54,268 nucleotides of DNA from Lysobacterales bacterium (GCA_030065125.1 JASJDM010000047.1:1-54268); one strand, 5' to 3'; positions 42,288 through 51,830 are shown, counted from the first letter of the stretch. Made by a program: numbers and translations. Notes: generated by a model from the letters alone, not told the origin.

Positions 42288-43042
42288 ACAAGCTGACACT
42301 GTGGTTTCACAAACTCGGATCGCCCGAGTACTTCTACCGCTTCGCCGGCCGCTGGGCACCGTGGGCCGGGTGGTCTTTCGCGCTGCTGACCGTCATCGGC
42401 CTGTACCTGGGCATGTTCAAGGCGCCGCCGGACTATCAGCAGGGGGAGAGCTACCGCATCATATTCATCCACGTGCCGTCGGCCTGGATGTCCATGTTCA
42501 TTTACGTGGCCATGAGCGCGGCCGGTTTCGTCGGCCTGGTCTGGCGCATCAAGGTGGCCGAGATCATGGCCATGGCTTCGGCCCCCATCGGTGCGGCCTT
42601 CACCCTGGTCACCCTGGTCACCGGCGCCTTCTGGGGCAAACCCATGTGGGGCGCCTACTGGGTCTGGGACGCCAGGCTGACCTCCGAACTGATCCTGCTG
42701 TTCATCTACTTGGGCATCATCGGGCTGTACCAGGCCATAGAAGACCGGCGTACGGCGGCCCGGGCCGCCTCCCTGCTGGCCCTGGTGGGGCTGGTCAATA
42801 TTCCCATCATCCACTTCTCGGTGGAGTGGTGGACGACGCTGCACCAGGGCTCTACGGTCAACCTGATGGGCGAGTCCTCCATGCACCCCAGCATGCTGTG
42901 GCCGCTGCTGATCATGGCGGTCGCAACCAAGTTGTATTACGTAATGAATGTGCTGCAGCGTGCCCGTAATATGATCCTGGAACTGGAAAGCAACAAAAGC
43001 TGGGCTAAAACCGTTCTGCAGCCCGCGGAGGCAAGCCGGTGA
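42284..43042 (+). CDS. ccmC: Haem exporter/handling protein CcmC
   Basis: Six-helix membrane protein (252 aa) that loads haem onto CcmE through its WWD domain. The domain reads W-G-A-Y-W-V-W-D-A-R-L-T-S-E-L. Flanking haem-ligand histidines fit F-I-H-V-P-S-A-W-M and I-I-H-F-S-V-E-W-W. The start overlaps ccmB by 4 bp and its end overlaps the ccmD GTG by 4 bp. Confidence 0.96.
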   Translation: MNKLTLWFHKLGSPEYFYRFAGRWAPWAGWSFALLTVIGLYLGMFKAPPDYQQGESYRIIFIHVPSAWMSMFIYVAMSAAGFVGLVWRIKVAEIMAMASAPIGAAFTLVTLVTGAFWGKPMWGAYWVWDARLTSELILLFIYLGIIGLYQAIEDRRTAARAASLLALVGLVNIPIIHFSVEWWTTLHQGSTVNLMGESSMHPSMLWPLLIMAVATKLYYVMNVLQRARNMILELESNKSWAKTVLQPAEASR

Positions 43043-43218
43043 ACTGGTCTGAATTCTGGAACATGGGAGGCTATGGCTTTTATGTCTGGTTTTCCTACGG
43101 CACGTTTTTCCTGGTTCTGGGGCTGGGACTGATCATGCCGATGCTCAAACGACGCTCGCTGGAGACGGAACTCCGGGAGCAATGGGCCGTCACAAAACGC
43201 AGGAAGCGAGAATCATGA
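43039..43218 (+). CDS. ccmD: Haem exporter accessory protein CcmD
   Basis: Small single-helix membrane protein (59 aa) that joins CcmABC and helps release haem-loaded CcmE. It starts at GTG 43039, overlapping the ccmC stop by 4 bp, and ends in a 4-bp overlap with ccmE. The sequence has the family pattern: F-W-N-M-G-G-Y-G-F-Y-V-W-F-S-Y-G, a hydrophobic helix (T-F-F-L-V-L-G-L-G-L-I-M) and a basic tail with R-R-S-L-E. Position between ccmC and ccmE is diagnostic. Confidence 0.93.
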   Translation: MNWSEFWNMGGYGFYVWFSYGTFFLVLGLGLIMPMLKRRSLETELREQWAVTKRRKRES

Positions 43219-43700
43219 CACCAACTCGAAAACGACGACTTTACGCCGCCCTGGCGGTCACCATCGGTGTGGGTGTCGCCGTGGGCCTGACCGTAATGGC
43301 TCTGCGCGACAACATGCTGTTTTTCTTTTCGCCAACCGAGGTCCACGCCGGCGAAGTGCCCGAAGGCAGTAATTTCCGCCTGGGCGGCATGGTGGTGGAT
43401 GGCTCGGTGACTCGCACACCCGGCAGCCTGAAAGTGCGGTTTGACCTGACCGACCACGGACAGACCGTGCCGGTGGAGTATGAAGGCATCCTGCCCGACC
43501 TGTTTCGCGAGGGTCAGGGCATCATCGCCATGGGCAGTCTGAACAAGGATTCGGTGTTCGTGGCATCGGAGGTGCTGGCCAAGCACGACGAGACCTACAT
43601 GCCGCCCGAAGTCGCCGACGCGCTCAAAGCGGTTCACCCCGAAGGCTACAACTCGGAAAACTACGGGGACGACAAAAAGGACACGCCCGATGGTACCTGA
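43215..43700 (+). CDS. ccmE: Cytochrome c-type biogenesis protein CcmE (haem chaperone)
   Basis: Periplasmic membrane-anchored haem chaperone (161 aa). A basic start (M-T-P-T-R-K-R-R) precedes one transmembrane helix at residues ~9-28. The OB-fold follows (F-R-L-G-G-M-V-V-D-G-S-V). The covalent haem-binding His is in L-A-K-H-D-E-T-Y-M-P-P. A short acidic/polar tail ends it. It overlaps ccmD by 4 bp and ccmF by 11 bp. Confidence 0.96.
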   Translation: MTPTRKRRLYAALAVTIGVGVAVGLTVMALRDNMLFFFSPTEVHAGEVPEGSNFRLGGMVVDGSVTRTPGSLKVRFDLTDHGQTVPVEYEGILPDLFREGQGIIAMGSLNKDSVFVASEVLAKHDETYMPPEVADALKAVHPEGYNSENYGDDKKDTPDGT

Positions 43701-45648
43701 GCTGGGGCAGTTTGCCCTGGTCCTGGCGCTGCTGCTGGCCATCGTCCAGGCCACTCTGCCGCTGATCGGCGCTCACCGTGGCAACACCGCCTGGATGGCC
43801 GTGGCCCGACCGGCGGTGTATGGGCAGACCACCTTCGTGGCCATTGCTTTTGCCGCCCTGACCTACGCTTTTGTCACCCAGGATTTCTCGGTGGCTTACG
43901 TGGCGCAGAACTCCAACCTGCTGCTGCCGGTCCCTTACCGGGTATCGGCGGTATGGGGCGCCCACGAGGGATCACTGCTGCTGTGGGTGCTGACCCTCAC
44001 CATCTGGAGCAGCGCGGTGGCCTACTTCAGCCGCTCGGTGCCGGACGGCTTCATCGCCCGGGTGCTGGGGGTCATGGGCTGGATCAGCATCGGCTTCATT
44101 CTGTTTACCCTGCTGACCTCCAACCCCTTCCTGCGCCACGTCCCCGCCCTGCCCGACGGCAATGACCTGAACCCGCTGCTGCAGGATCCGGGGCTGATCG
44201 TGCACCCGCCCATGCTGTACATGGGTTACGTGGGATTTTCGGTGGCGTTTGCCTTTGCCATAGCCGCCCTGCTGGAGGGCCGGGTGGACAGTCGCTGGAT
44301 TCGCTGGGCCCGACCCTGGACCAATATCGCCTGGGCGTTCCTGACCCTGGGAATTGCCCTGGGCAGCTGGTGGGCCTACTACGAACTGGGCTGGGGTGGC
44401 TGGTGGTTCTGGGACCCGGTGGAAAACGCCTCCTTCATGCCCTGGCTGGTTGGGACAGCCCTGATTCATTCCCAGGCGGTGACCGAAAAACGGGGCGCGT
44501 TCAAGACCTGGACCATCCTCCTGTCCATCGCTGCATTCAGTCTCAGCCTGCTGGGTACCTTCCTGGTTCGCTCCGGCGTGCTCACCTCGGTGCATGCCTT
44601 TGCCAGTGACCCCGAGCGCGGCATGTTTATCCTCGGCTTCCTGGCCGTGGTCTGCGGCGGTGCGCTGTTCCTGTATGCCCTGCGGGCCCCCAAGATCGCC
44701 ACCGGCGGCCAGTTCACCATGGTGTCCCGGGAAACACTGCTGCTGATCAACAACCTGTTCATGACCAGCGCCTGCGCCATGGTGCTGCTGGGTACGCTCT
44801 ACCCCCTGCTGGCCGACGCCATGGGCTGGGGCAAAATCAGCGTGGGGCCGCCCTATTTCGGTCTGCTCTTCATCCTGCTGATGATCCCCATCATCGTTCT
44901 GATGCCCGTTGGGCCTTACGGACGCTGGCGCGAGGATCAGGCTTCTCGATTGATCCGAATCAGCGTGGCACTGGCGGTGATCAGCGTCGTGGCCGGCGCC
45001 GCCCCCTGGATCGCCTGGCAGGACTGGTCCCTGCGGGGCATCACCGGCACCGCCGGCGCCTTCTGGGTCATCCTGATGACCGGCCGCTACCTGTGGGAAC
45101 GCCGCAAATCCCGCCTGGGCCGCGGCGCCTGGGGCATGGTCCTGGCCCACCTGGGCGTGGGCGTGTTCCTGGTGGGCGTGACCATGGTGGAAACCCGGGG
45201 CCTGGAAAAAGACATTGCCATGCGTGCCGGGGATACCTTCGAGGTCAACGGCTACGAATTCCAGTTCCGCGGCGTGGACCGCTACAACGGACCCAACTAC
45301 CTGGCTGACCGGGGCACCTTCGACGTGGTGCAGGACGGCGATGTGATCGCGGTGCTGCAGCCGGAGAAACGGGGATACTCCCGCGGTGGCAACATCATGA
45401 CCGAAGCTGCCATCGATCCCGGCCTGACCCGCGACCTGTACGTGTCCCTGGGCGAGCCGCTGGGTGACAACAACAGCTGGGCCGTGCGTATCTACCACAA
45501 GCCGTTCATCCGCTGGATCTGGCTGGGCTCCCTGATGATGATGTTTGGCGGTTTCCTGGCGGCCACCGACCGGCGCTATGTGCAGGAAGCCCGGGCCAGC
45601 CGCAAGGCCAAGCTGGGTGACGATTTGCCCGGGACGGTGACCGCATGA
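43690..45648 (+). CDS. ccmF: Haem lyase CcmF
   Basis: Large polytopic core of the System I cytochrome c synthetase (652 aa), which attaches haem to apocytochrome CxxCH motifs. The WWD domain is G-W-G-G-W-W-F-W-D-P-V-E-N-A-S-F. Conserved periplasmic histidines flank it (W-G-A-H-E-G-S-L-L-L-W and R-S-G-V-L-T-S-V-H-A-F). The start is inside ccmE (11-bp overlap) and its end overlaps ccmG by 4 bp. Confidence 0.96.
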   Translation: MVPELGQFALVLALLLAIVQATLPLIGAHRGNTAWMAVARPAVYGQTTFVAIAFAALTYAFVTQDFSVAYVAQNSNLLLPVPYRVSAVWGAHEGSLLLWVLTLTIWSSAVAYFSRSVPDGFIARVLGVMGWISIGFILFTLLTSNPFLRHVPALPDGNDLNPLLQDPGLIVHPPMLYMGYVGFSVAFAFAIAALLEGRVDSRWIRWARPWTNIAWAFLTLGIALGSWWAYYELGWGGWWFWDPVENASFMPWLVGTALIHSQAVTEKRGAFKTWTILLSIAAFSLSLLGTFLVRSGVLTSVHAFASDPERGMFILGFLAVVCGGALFLYALRAPKIATGGQFTMVSRETLLLINNLFMTSACAMVLLGTLYPLLADAMGWGKISVGPPYFGLLFILLMIPIIVLMPVGPYGRWREDQASRLIRISVALAVISVVAGAAPWIAWQDWSLRGITGTAGAFWVILMTGRYLWERRKSRLGRGAWGMVLAHLGVGVFLVGVTMVETRGLEKDIAMRAGDTFEVNGYEFQFRGVDRYNGPNYLADRGTFDVVQDGDVIAVLQPEKRGYSRGGNIMTEAAIDPGLTRDLYVSLGEPLGDNNSWAVRIYHKPFIRWIWLGSLMMMFGGFLAATDRRYVQEARASRKAKLGDDLPGTVTA

Positions 45649-46181
45649 AGCTGTCCGCAGTCCTGCCCCTGGGCGTATTCCTGGTGCTGGGCATCCTGCT
45701 GGCTTCGGGCATTGGCAAGGACCCCACCCAGATTCCGTCGCCCCTGCTGGACAAGCCGGCGCCGGAGTTTGAGTTGCCGGTGCTGGGGCGGGAGCCGGAG
45801 ACCCTGTCCAAGAAAGACCTGTCCGGCGCGCCCTACCTGCTGAACGTCTGGGCCAGCTGGTGCCCGGCCTGTCAGATCGAGCATCCCTACATCACCGAAC
45901 TGGCCGAGCGTGGTCCGGTGCCGGTGTACGGACTGAACTGGAAGGACGCCCGGGAAGACGCCATCCGCTGGCTGGACTTTTTCGGCGACCCGTATCGGGC
46001 CAGCCTGTTCGACGGCGACGGCCGCACCGGCATTGATTTTGGCGTCTATGGCGCGCCGGAGACCTTCCTTATCGGCGCCGACGGCCGGGTCCTGGAAAAG
46101 CATATCGGCCCCCTGGACGCCGCAGCGTTCCAGGAGAAATTCGCGCCGCTGATCCAGGGCCAGGCGACGGGGGCACCATGA
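45645..46181 (+). CDS. ccmG: Thiol:disulfide interchange protein CcmG/DsbE
   Basis: Membrane-anchored periplasmic thioredoxin (178 aa) that keeps apocytochrome c cysteines reduced. An N-terminal anchor helix (L-P-L-G-V-F-L-V-L-G-I-L-L-A) precedes a thioredoxin fold with active site W-A-S-W-C-P-A-C-Q. The G-V-Y-G-A-P-E-T-F segment with cis-Pro is typical of CcmG. Overlaps of 4 bp on both sides mark tight translational coupling. Confidence 0.95.
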   Translation: MKLSAVLPLGVFLVLGILLASGIGKDPTQIPSPLLDKPAPEFELPVLGREPETLSKKDLSGAPYLLNVWASWCPACQIEHPYITELAERGPVPVYGLNWKDAREDAIRWLDFFGDPYRASLFDGDGRTGIDFGVYGAPETFLIGADGRVLEKHIGPLDAAAFQEKFAPLIQGQATGAP

Positions 46182-46663
46182 GGACCTGCCGCCGCCTGAT
46201 CCTGGGTCTGTTGACGGGCCTGATGCTGGTATCCGCCGGCTGGGCCATCGATCCCCAGGATTTCTCCAGCCCGGCCGAGGAGGCCCGCTACTGGGAACTG
46301 ATCGAAGAGCTGCGCTGCCTGGTCTGTCAGAACCAGAACCTGGCCGATTCCAACGCGCCCCTGGCCAAGGACCTGCGTGACCAGGTGCTGGAGCTGATGC
46401 AGAAAGGCATGAGCAACGCTGAGATCAAGGATTACCTGGTGGTGCGCTACGGCGACTTTGTGCTGTACAACCCGCCGGTGAAACCCGCCACCTGGGGCCT
46501 GTGGTTCGGCCCCCTGGTCATTGCCCTGTTGGGTGCCGTGGGACTGGTGGTGGTGCTGCGCCGCCGCGCCGCCATGGACCCGGCAGAAATCGCCGACCCG
46601 GACCAGGAAGAGCTCGATCGTCGCCTTGAGGCGCTGGAGTCGGAGCAGGATCCCCGATCATGA
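46178..46663 (+). CDS. ccmH: Cytochrome c-type biogenesis protein CcmH
   Basis: Membrane-anchored thiol oxidoreductase (161 aa) acting on apocytochrome c with CcmG and CcmF. A signal peptide (~1-22) is followed by the L-R-C-L-V-C-Q-N-Q motif, the diagnostic L-R-C-x-x-C. A C-terminal transmembrane helix (G-L-W-F-G-P-L-V-I-A-L-L-G-A) and charged tail follow. This is the short CcmH form, with the TPR part encoded separately as ccmI. Confidence 0.95.
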   Translation: MRTCRRLILGLLTGLMLVSAGWAIDPQDFSSPAEEARYWELIEELRCLVCQNQNLADSNAPLAKDLRDQVLELMQKGMSNAEIKDYLVVRYGDFVLYNPPVKPATWGLWFGPLVIALLGAVGLVVVLRRRAAMDPAEIADPDQEELDRRLEALESEQDPRS

Positions 46664-47928
46664 TTTTGTTCTGGACTGTCGCCGCCGCCATGCTGGCGGG
46701 CGCCCTGGCGTTCCTGCTGCCGCGGCTGCTGAAAGGCCCGGCCATGCCGGTAAACGATGCGGCTGCTGACGCCCGCCGCCGGCTGCAATCCCTGGAGAGC
46801 GCCTACGCAGACGGTCACCTTGAGCAGGCCGACTACGACAGCCGCAAGCAGGCCATTGCCGCCGAACTGCTTGGCGCCGTGTCCAACGAAGACCACAGCC
46901 GGGATCGATCACCCGGAACCGCCCTGGCCCTGGGCCTTGTCGTTCCCCTGGCGGCGCTGGTCATCTACCTGCAGGTTGGAGACCTGAGGCCGCTGCAGTC
47001 CGGCAGTACAACCGTGGCCAGCACCGCTCCAGCAACCGATCCTGTTTCAGGCGAAAACGCCCAGGCGCCGGAGATCAGCGAGGCCATCCAGCAACTGGCC
47101 GCGCGTCTGGCCCAGAACCCGGAGGACGTGGAGGGCTGGTACCTGTTGGGCCGTTCCTACATGGCGGTGCAGCAATACGACCAGGCCCGGGATGCCCTGG
47201 CCCGGGCGACGGAGCTGGATTCCTTTTCGCCGCTGCTGAAAGTGGATTATGCCGAGGCCCTCGCATTCTCCAGCAACACCGGCAAGCTACCGGCCGAGGC
47301 CCGGGACCTGCTGCTGCAGGCACTGGAGGCCCAGCCCGACGCCCAGAAAGCCCTGTGGCTGCTGGGCATGGGTGCGTTCCAGGACGGTGACTACACGGAA
47401 GCCATCAGCCGATGGGAGAACCTGGCGGCCCTGCTGGAGCCCGGCAGCGGCGTGGCCCAGCAGGTGGAAGAACAGCTCAACCGCGCCCGCCAGGCCGCCG
47501 GCCTGCCGGCGTCACCATCCGAAATGCCGGCCCCCGCGGTGACCCAGGCGCCGGTCACTCCGCAGCCGGTTGCCCCGGCAAGCGGCCCTGCCCTGACGGT
47601 CCAGGTCAGCGTGGATGCATCCGTGGCTGAGAACGTCCAGCCCGGCGATACCGTATTCATCTTTGCCCGGGCCGCCGCCGGACCGCCCATGCCTCTGGCC
47701 GTGCAACGGCTGACCGCGTCCCAGTTGCCGGCAACGGTGACACTGGACGCGTCCATGTCCATGACCCCCGCCATGACCCTGGCGACCTTCCCTGAAGTGG
47801 TGGTCGGTGCCCGCATCTCCCGCAGCGGCAGCGCCACGCCTCAGACCGGCGACCTGGAGGCCCTGTCTGACCCGGTGGCCAACGACCGGGCCGAGCCGAT
47901 CCAGATCAATATCGACCGGGTGTTGTAA
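46660..47928 (+). CDS. ccmI: Cytochrome c biogenesis TPR protein CcmI
   Basis: Apocytochrome c chaperone of System I (422 aa). Two N-terminal membrane helices (residues ~1-20 and ~87-106) flank a cytoplasmic zipper-like segment. A periplasmic TPR region (E-G-W-Y-L-L-G-R-S-Y-M-A) and a beta-rich C-terminal domain (V-F-I-F-A-R-A-A-A-G-P-P-M-P-L-A) follow. It is the last ccm gene, 14 bp before uup. Confidence 0.92.
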   Translation: MILFWTVAAAMLAGALAFLLPRLLKGPAMPVNDAAADARRRLQSLESAYADGHLEQADYDSRKQAIAAELLGAVSNEDHSRDRSPGTALALGLVVPLAALVIYLQVGDLRPLQSGSTTVASTAPATDPVSGENAQAPEISEAIQQLAARLAQNPEDVEGWYLLGRSYMAVQQYDQARDALARATELDSFSPLLKVDYAEALAFSSNTGKLPAEARDLLLQALEAQPDAQKALWLLGMGAFQDGDYTEAISRWENLAALLEPGSGVAQQVEEQLNRARQAAGLPASPSEMPAPAVTQAPVTPQPVAPASGPALTVQVSVDASVAENVQPGDTVFIFARAAAGPPMPLAVQRLTASQLPATVTLDASMSMTPAMTLATFPEVVVGARISRSGSATPQTGDLEALSDPVANDRAEPIQINIDRVL

Positions 47929-47942
47929 CCCGATTCCGCGGT

Positions 47943-49841
47943 ATGAGCCTGGTCCGCTTCGACGACGTCACGCTGGAGCTGGGTGAACTCAAGCTCTTCA
48001 CCGGCATCAACCTGTCCCTGGAGGAAGAGGAACGGGTTTGCCTGGTAGGCCGCAACGGCGCCGGCAAATCCACCCTGTTCAAGCTGATCACCGGAGTGAT
48101 GGAGCCCGACGACGGGGAGATCGAGTTCAAGCCCGACATCCGGGTCAGCCAGCTGGACCAGCAGCTGTCCGAAGGCAGCGAACAGACGGTGCGCGAAGTG
48201 GTGGCCCAGGGCATGGCCCATCACCAGGCCCTGATCGATCACTACCGGGCGCTGTCGGAGCAGGAGCCGGACAAGCACACCCTGCGCGAGATGGAGGCCC
48301 TGCAGCGCCGCATTGAAACCCACGGCGGCTGGAATGTGGACCAGGCGGTGGACACCACCATCAGCCAGCTTGACCTGCCGGCGGAGCTGCGCATGGACCA
48401 GCTGTCCGGCGGGTGGCGCCGGCGGGTCGGTCTGGGCCGGGCCCTGGTATCCCAGCCCGATCTGCTGCTGCTGGACGAGCCTACCAATCACCTGGATATC
48501 TCCACCATCGAGTGGCTGGAGCACGAGATCCGCGGTTACCCTGGCGCCGTGTTGTTTATCTCCCACGACCGGGCCTTCGTGTCGAAACTGGCCAGCCGCA
48601 TCGTGGAACTGGACCGGGGCAAGCTGAAAAGCTGGCCGGGTAACTACCGCGAGTTCCTGCGCCGCCGGGAGGAGGCCTGGGCTGCGGAGGACAGCGCCAA
48701 CGCCGAGTTCGACAAGCGCCTGGCCGAGGAGGAAACCTGGATCCGCCAGGGCATCAAGGCCCGGCGCACCCGCAACGAAGGCCGGGTGCGGGCCCTGGAA
48801 GCCATGCGTGAGGAGCATGGCCAGCGCATCAAGCGCCAGGGCAAGGCCAGGGTCCATATCAACGAACAGGCGCCACTGTCCGGCCGCAAGGTGATCCAGG
48901 CCAAGTCGGTGCACTTCAAATACGGCAGCAAGAAGCTCATCGAAAATTTCACTTACAAGGTCCAGCGTGGCGAGCGCATCGGCCTGATCGGCAACAACGG
49001 CGTAGGCAAAAGCACCCTGCTGCGGCTGCTGCTGGGTGAGCTCAAACCCGACAGCGGCACCATCAAGCTGGGCACCAACCTGGAGAAGGCTTACTTCGAC
49101 CAGTACCGGCGGGAATTCGACCCGGAGAAAACCGTGGCCGAAACCGTGGGCGGCGGCCAGGATTACGTCAACCTCAACGGCAAGGACCGCCACGTGGTGG
49201 GCTACATGGTGGACTTCCTGTTTTCCGCCAAGCGCGCCATGACCAAGGTTGGCGTGCTGTCCGGCGGCGAGCGCAACCGGGTGCTGCTGGCCAAGATCTT
49301 CACCCGGCCCGCCAACCTGCTGATCCTGGACGAGCCCACCAACGATCTCGACGTGGAGATGCTGGAAGCCCTGGAATCCCGGCTGAAGGAGTACCAGGGC
49401 ACCCTGATCGTGGTCAGCCACGACCGCGAGTTCCTGGACAACGTGGTGGACCGGGTTCTGGTGTTCGAAGCCGACGGCGTAGTGCGGGATTACGTGGGCG
49501 GCTACTCCGACTGGGCCCGGCGCCATCGCAAGCTGGCGGAGACCGACCGCCCCGGAACCGAGGAGGCCGTCACGGCCGAGTCACCGCAGCAGGCGCCGAT
49601 CAAGAACAAACCCGCCAAGCTCAGCTACAAGCTGCAGCGCGAGCTGGATGCCCTGCCCGACCAGATCGAACAGCTGGAATCGGAAGTCGACCAGCTGCGG
49701 CTCGACATCAGCGATCCGCAGTTCTACCAGGGAGCACCGGAGGATCAGAAAGCCACCCTGGCCCGGCTGAAGCAGCTCGAACAGGACCTGGAACAGACCC
49801 TGGACCGCTGGGCCCAGCTGGAAGAACAGGCCGGCGGCTGA
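47943..49841 (+). CDS. uup: ABC-F ATPase Uup
   Basis: Cytoplasmic duplicated ABC ATPase without membrane domains (632 aa). It carries Walker A G-R-N-G-A-G-K-S-T and G-N-N-G-V-G-K-S-T, signatures L-S-G-G-W-R-R-R and L-S-G-G-E-R-N-R, and Walker B with D-E-P-T-N-H-L-D and D-E-P-T-N-D-L-D. The linker W-I-R-Q-G-I-K-A-R-R-T-R-N-E-G and the coiled C-terminal domain (~residues 550-632) identify the Uup subgroup, linked to ribosome function and to suppression of transposon precise excision. It follows ccmI and may be co-transcribed. Confidence 0.92.
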   Translation: MSLVRFDDVTLELGELKLFTGINLSLEEEERVCLVGRNGAGKSTLFKLITGVMEPDDGEIEFKPDIRVSQLDQQLSEGSEQTVREVVAQGMAHHQALIDHYRALSEQEPDKHTLREMEALQRRIETHGGWNVDQAVDTTISQLDLPAELRMDQLSGGWRRRVGLGRALVSQPDLLLLDEPTNHLDISTIEWLEHEIRGYPGAVLFISHDRAFVSKLASRIVELDRGKLKSWPGNYREFLRRREEAWAAEDSANAEFDKRLAEEETWIRQGIKARRTRNEGRVRALEAMREEHGQRIKRQGKARVHINEQAPLSGRKVIQAKSVHFKYGSKKLIENFTYKVQRGERIGLIGNNGVGKSTLLRLLLGELKPDSGTIKLGTNLEKAYFDQYRREFDPEKTVAETVGGGQDYVNLNGKDRHVVGYMVDFLFSAKRAMTKVGVLSGGERNRVLLAKIFTRPANLLILDEPTNDLDVEMLEALESRLKEYQGTLIVVSHDREFLDNVVDRVLVFEADGVVRDYVGGYSDWARRHRKLAETDRPGTEEAVTAESPQQAPIKNKPAKLSYKLQRELDALPDQIEQLESEVDQLRLDISDPQFYQGAPEDQKATLARLKQLEQDLEQTLDRWAQLEEQAGG

Positions 49842-49891
49842 GCCGAACATCGGCACATTCCATCCCCGCCAAAAATCATTAATCTGACGGG

Positions 49892-51007
49892 ATGAGAGTC
49901 CCTGCCCTGAAGTCCATCGTTCTTATCACCCTGGTCGCATTGTCGCTGGGCGCCCACGCCTTCGACAGCGGCACCCAGGACCTGTTGACCCAAGCGCTGG
50001 ATGACATTGTCGAGACAGAGGGACTGGTGGGCGCCGCGGCCGGCATCCGGGTCAATGGCAACCTGCGCGCCCTGGCCGCTGCCGGCCACCGCACCAAGGC
50101 CCGAAAAAGCCAGGTGACCACCGACGATCTCTGGCACACCGGCTCCATCACCAAGTCCATGACGGCCCTGCTGATCGGCAGCATGATGGAGCGCGAGGAG
50201 ATCAGGCTTGAGGACACCGTCGCCGAGGTCCTGCCCGAACGCGCCAAGGCCATGGACCCCGGCTGGCACGGCATCACCGTGCACCAGCTGCTGACCCACA
50301 CCTCCGGCGCCCCCGGCAGCTTTGGCCCGTTCCTGACCTTTGTCGGGATTCCAGCCAAGGCCGCCGAAGCCCGCGTTGCCGCCCTGGACAGCATCATGCA
50401 GTCGCCGCCACAGGCCGAGCCCGGCAGCGCTTTTGCCTACAGCAACCTGGGCTACACCCTGGCCGGTCACCTGGCCGAGGTCAGGCTGGGCATTCCCTGG
50501 TACCAGGCCGTGCAGCAGCGGGTGTTTGAGCCGTTGGGCCTGGAGAGCCCCGGCTTCGGTCCACCTCAGGGTGACCAACCCGTGGGCCACGCCAACCTGA
50601 TGGGGTTCAAGAGAACCGCACCACGTCGCGGTCTCGGCTCCGACAACAGCATGATCATGGCGCCAGCCGGACTGGTGCACATGTCCATCACCGACCTGTT
50701 GCGCTACGGCCAGGCCCACCTGGACGGCGCCCGGGGCAAAGACGGCCTGCTGAAGGCGGCCACCATTCAGAAACTGCATGAACCGCGCATGGACGATTAC
50801 GCGGCCGGCATGGTGGTCATGCAGCGGGAATCCGCCGGCGGCAGGATCCTCTGGCACAACGGCTCCAACACCCAGTGGTACGCCCTGCTGATCATCGCGC
50901 CCGAGAAAAACGCCGTCGTCGCCCTGGCCACCAACGACGGCGCCATCAAGAAAGCTGAACCCGCCTTCTTCATGCTGGCCGACCAACTGCTGGAGACGCT
51001 CCCATGA
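49892..51007 (+). CDS. Exported serine hydrolase (class C beta-lactamase/PBP fold)
   Basis: Predicted periplasmic hydrolase (371 aa). Residues 1-24 are a signal peptide (I-V-L-I-T-L-V-A-L-S-L-G-A-H-A). The S-x-x-K nucleophile motif is S-I-T-K near residue 87. Y-S-N is in F-A-Y-S-N-L-G-Y, and H-N-G near the end plays the K-T-G role. This is the esterase/DD-peptidase-like family rather than a resistance beta-lactamase, and the substrate is unknown. It overlaps the next gene by 4 bp, so it forms an operon with two VOC proteins. Confidence 0.85.
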   Translation: MRVPALKSIVLITLVALSLGAHAFDSGTQDLLTQALDDIVETEGLVGAAAGIRVNGNLRALAAAGHRTKARKSQVTTDDLWHTGSITKSMTALLIGSMMEREEIRLEDTVAEVLPERAKAMDPGWHGITVHQLLTHTSGAPGSFGPFLTFVGIPAKAAEARVAALDSIMQSPPQAEPGSAFAYSNLGYTLAGHLAEVRLGIPWYQAVQQRVFEPLGLESPGFGPPQGDQPVGHANLMGFKRTAPRRGLGSDNSMIMAPAGLVHMSITDLLRYGQAHLDGARGKDGLLKAATIQKLHEPRMDDYAAGMVVMQRESAGGRILWHNGSNTQWYALLIIAPEKNAVVALATNDGAIKKAEPAFFMLADQLLETLP

Positions 51008-51411
51008 GCCACACCGTCCGGGGCATCCATCACATCAACTTCCTGGTGCGCGACCTGGATGCCGCCATCCAGCGTTACGAAGCCCTGCTGGGCGTCCCCG
51101 TTACCGTTCGGGAACCCTTGCCCCGGCGCGGTGTGGACACCGCCAGGTTTCGCCTGGGCGACACCTGGCTGGTGCTGATCCAGCCCACCGGAGCGGGCAT
51201 CCCGGCTGATCACCTGGAACAACACGGAGAAGGGTTTTTCCTGATGTCCCTGGCAGTGGACGACCTGGAGCAATCCAGTCAATCACTGGCCGGGTCACCG
51301 CTGCAGCCCGGCCCCATACGTCACGGCGTCGCCAACTGGCGCATCGCCGACCTGGACCGCAACCAGACTTTTGATGCTCAACTCCAACTGGCCGAGGAAG
51401 ATTCGCAGTGA
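51004..51411 (+). CDS. VOC (glyoxalase/extradiol dioxygenase fold) protein 1
   Basis: Vicinal-oxygen-chelate protein (135 aa). It begins with G-I-H-H-I-N-F-L-V-R-D-L-D-A-A-I, a typical first metal-ligand strand, and repeats the beta-alpha-beta-beta-beta pattern around G-E-G-F-F-L-M-S-L-A-V-D-D-L. It resembles methylmalonyl-CoA epimerase-like members, but the reaction cannot be assigned. It is coupled by 4-bp overlaps to the serine hydrolase before it and the second VOC protein after it. Confidence 0.82.
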   Translation: MSHTVRGIHHINFLVRDLDAAIQRYEALLGVPVTVREPLPRRGVDTARFRLGDTWLVLIQPTGAGIPADHLEQHGEGFFLMSLAVDDLEQSSQSLAGSPLQPGPIRHGVANWRIADLDRNQTFDAQLQLAEEDSQ

Positions 51412-51830
51412 AGCGCAGTATCGCCCACGTGGCCCTGGTCGTCCGCGACTACGATGAAGCCATCGAGTATTTCACCAAGGTGCTGGACTTTGAGCTGGTG
51501 GAAGACATCTACCAGCCCGAACAGGACAAGCGCTGGGTGCTGGTCAAACCCAACGCCTCCGAGGGCTTCTCCCTGCTGCTGGCCCGCCCCTCCAACGAGG
51601 ACCAGAAAGCCTACATCGGCAACCAGACCGGCGGCCGGGTCACGTTTTTCCTCAAAACCGATGACTTCTGGCGAGACTACCGACTGTTCAAAGGCCGCGG
51701 CGTTGTTTTCGTCCGTGAGCCCACCAAAGCGAACTACGGCACCGTAGCAGTGTTCGAGGATCTTTACGGAAATCTTTGGGACCTGATCCAGTACGCCGAG
51801 CAATCGCTGACTGAAAGTGCTTCCAAATAG
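51408..51830 (+). CDS. VOC (glyoxalase fold) protein 2
   Basis: Second VOC-fold protein (140 aa), starting S-I-A-H-V-A-L-V-V-R-D-Y-D-E-A-I-E-Y-F. The second motif is V-F-E-D-L-Y-G-N-L-W-D-L-I, with the usual metal-binding Glu. It resembles the glyoxalase/bleomycin-resistance group more than VOC protein 1 does. It is the last gene of this operon, 44 bp before the convergent integrase gene, so it marks the host side of the integron boundary. Confidence 0.85.
   Translation: MKRSIAHVALVVRDYDEAIEYFTKVLDFELVEDIYQPEQDKRWVLVKPNASEGFSLLLARPSNEDQKAYIGNQTGGRVTFFLKTDDFWRDYRLFKGRGVVFVREPTKANYGTVAVFEDLYGNLWDLIQYAEQSLTESASK

Noticed and set aside
49892..51007. Antibiotic-resistance beta-lactamase
   Set aside because: The S-x-x-K/Y-S-N/H-N-G pattern fits the broad serine hydrolase/esterase family, and the operon with VOC proteins suggests metabolism rather than resistance.
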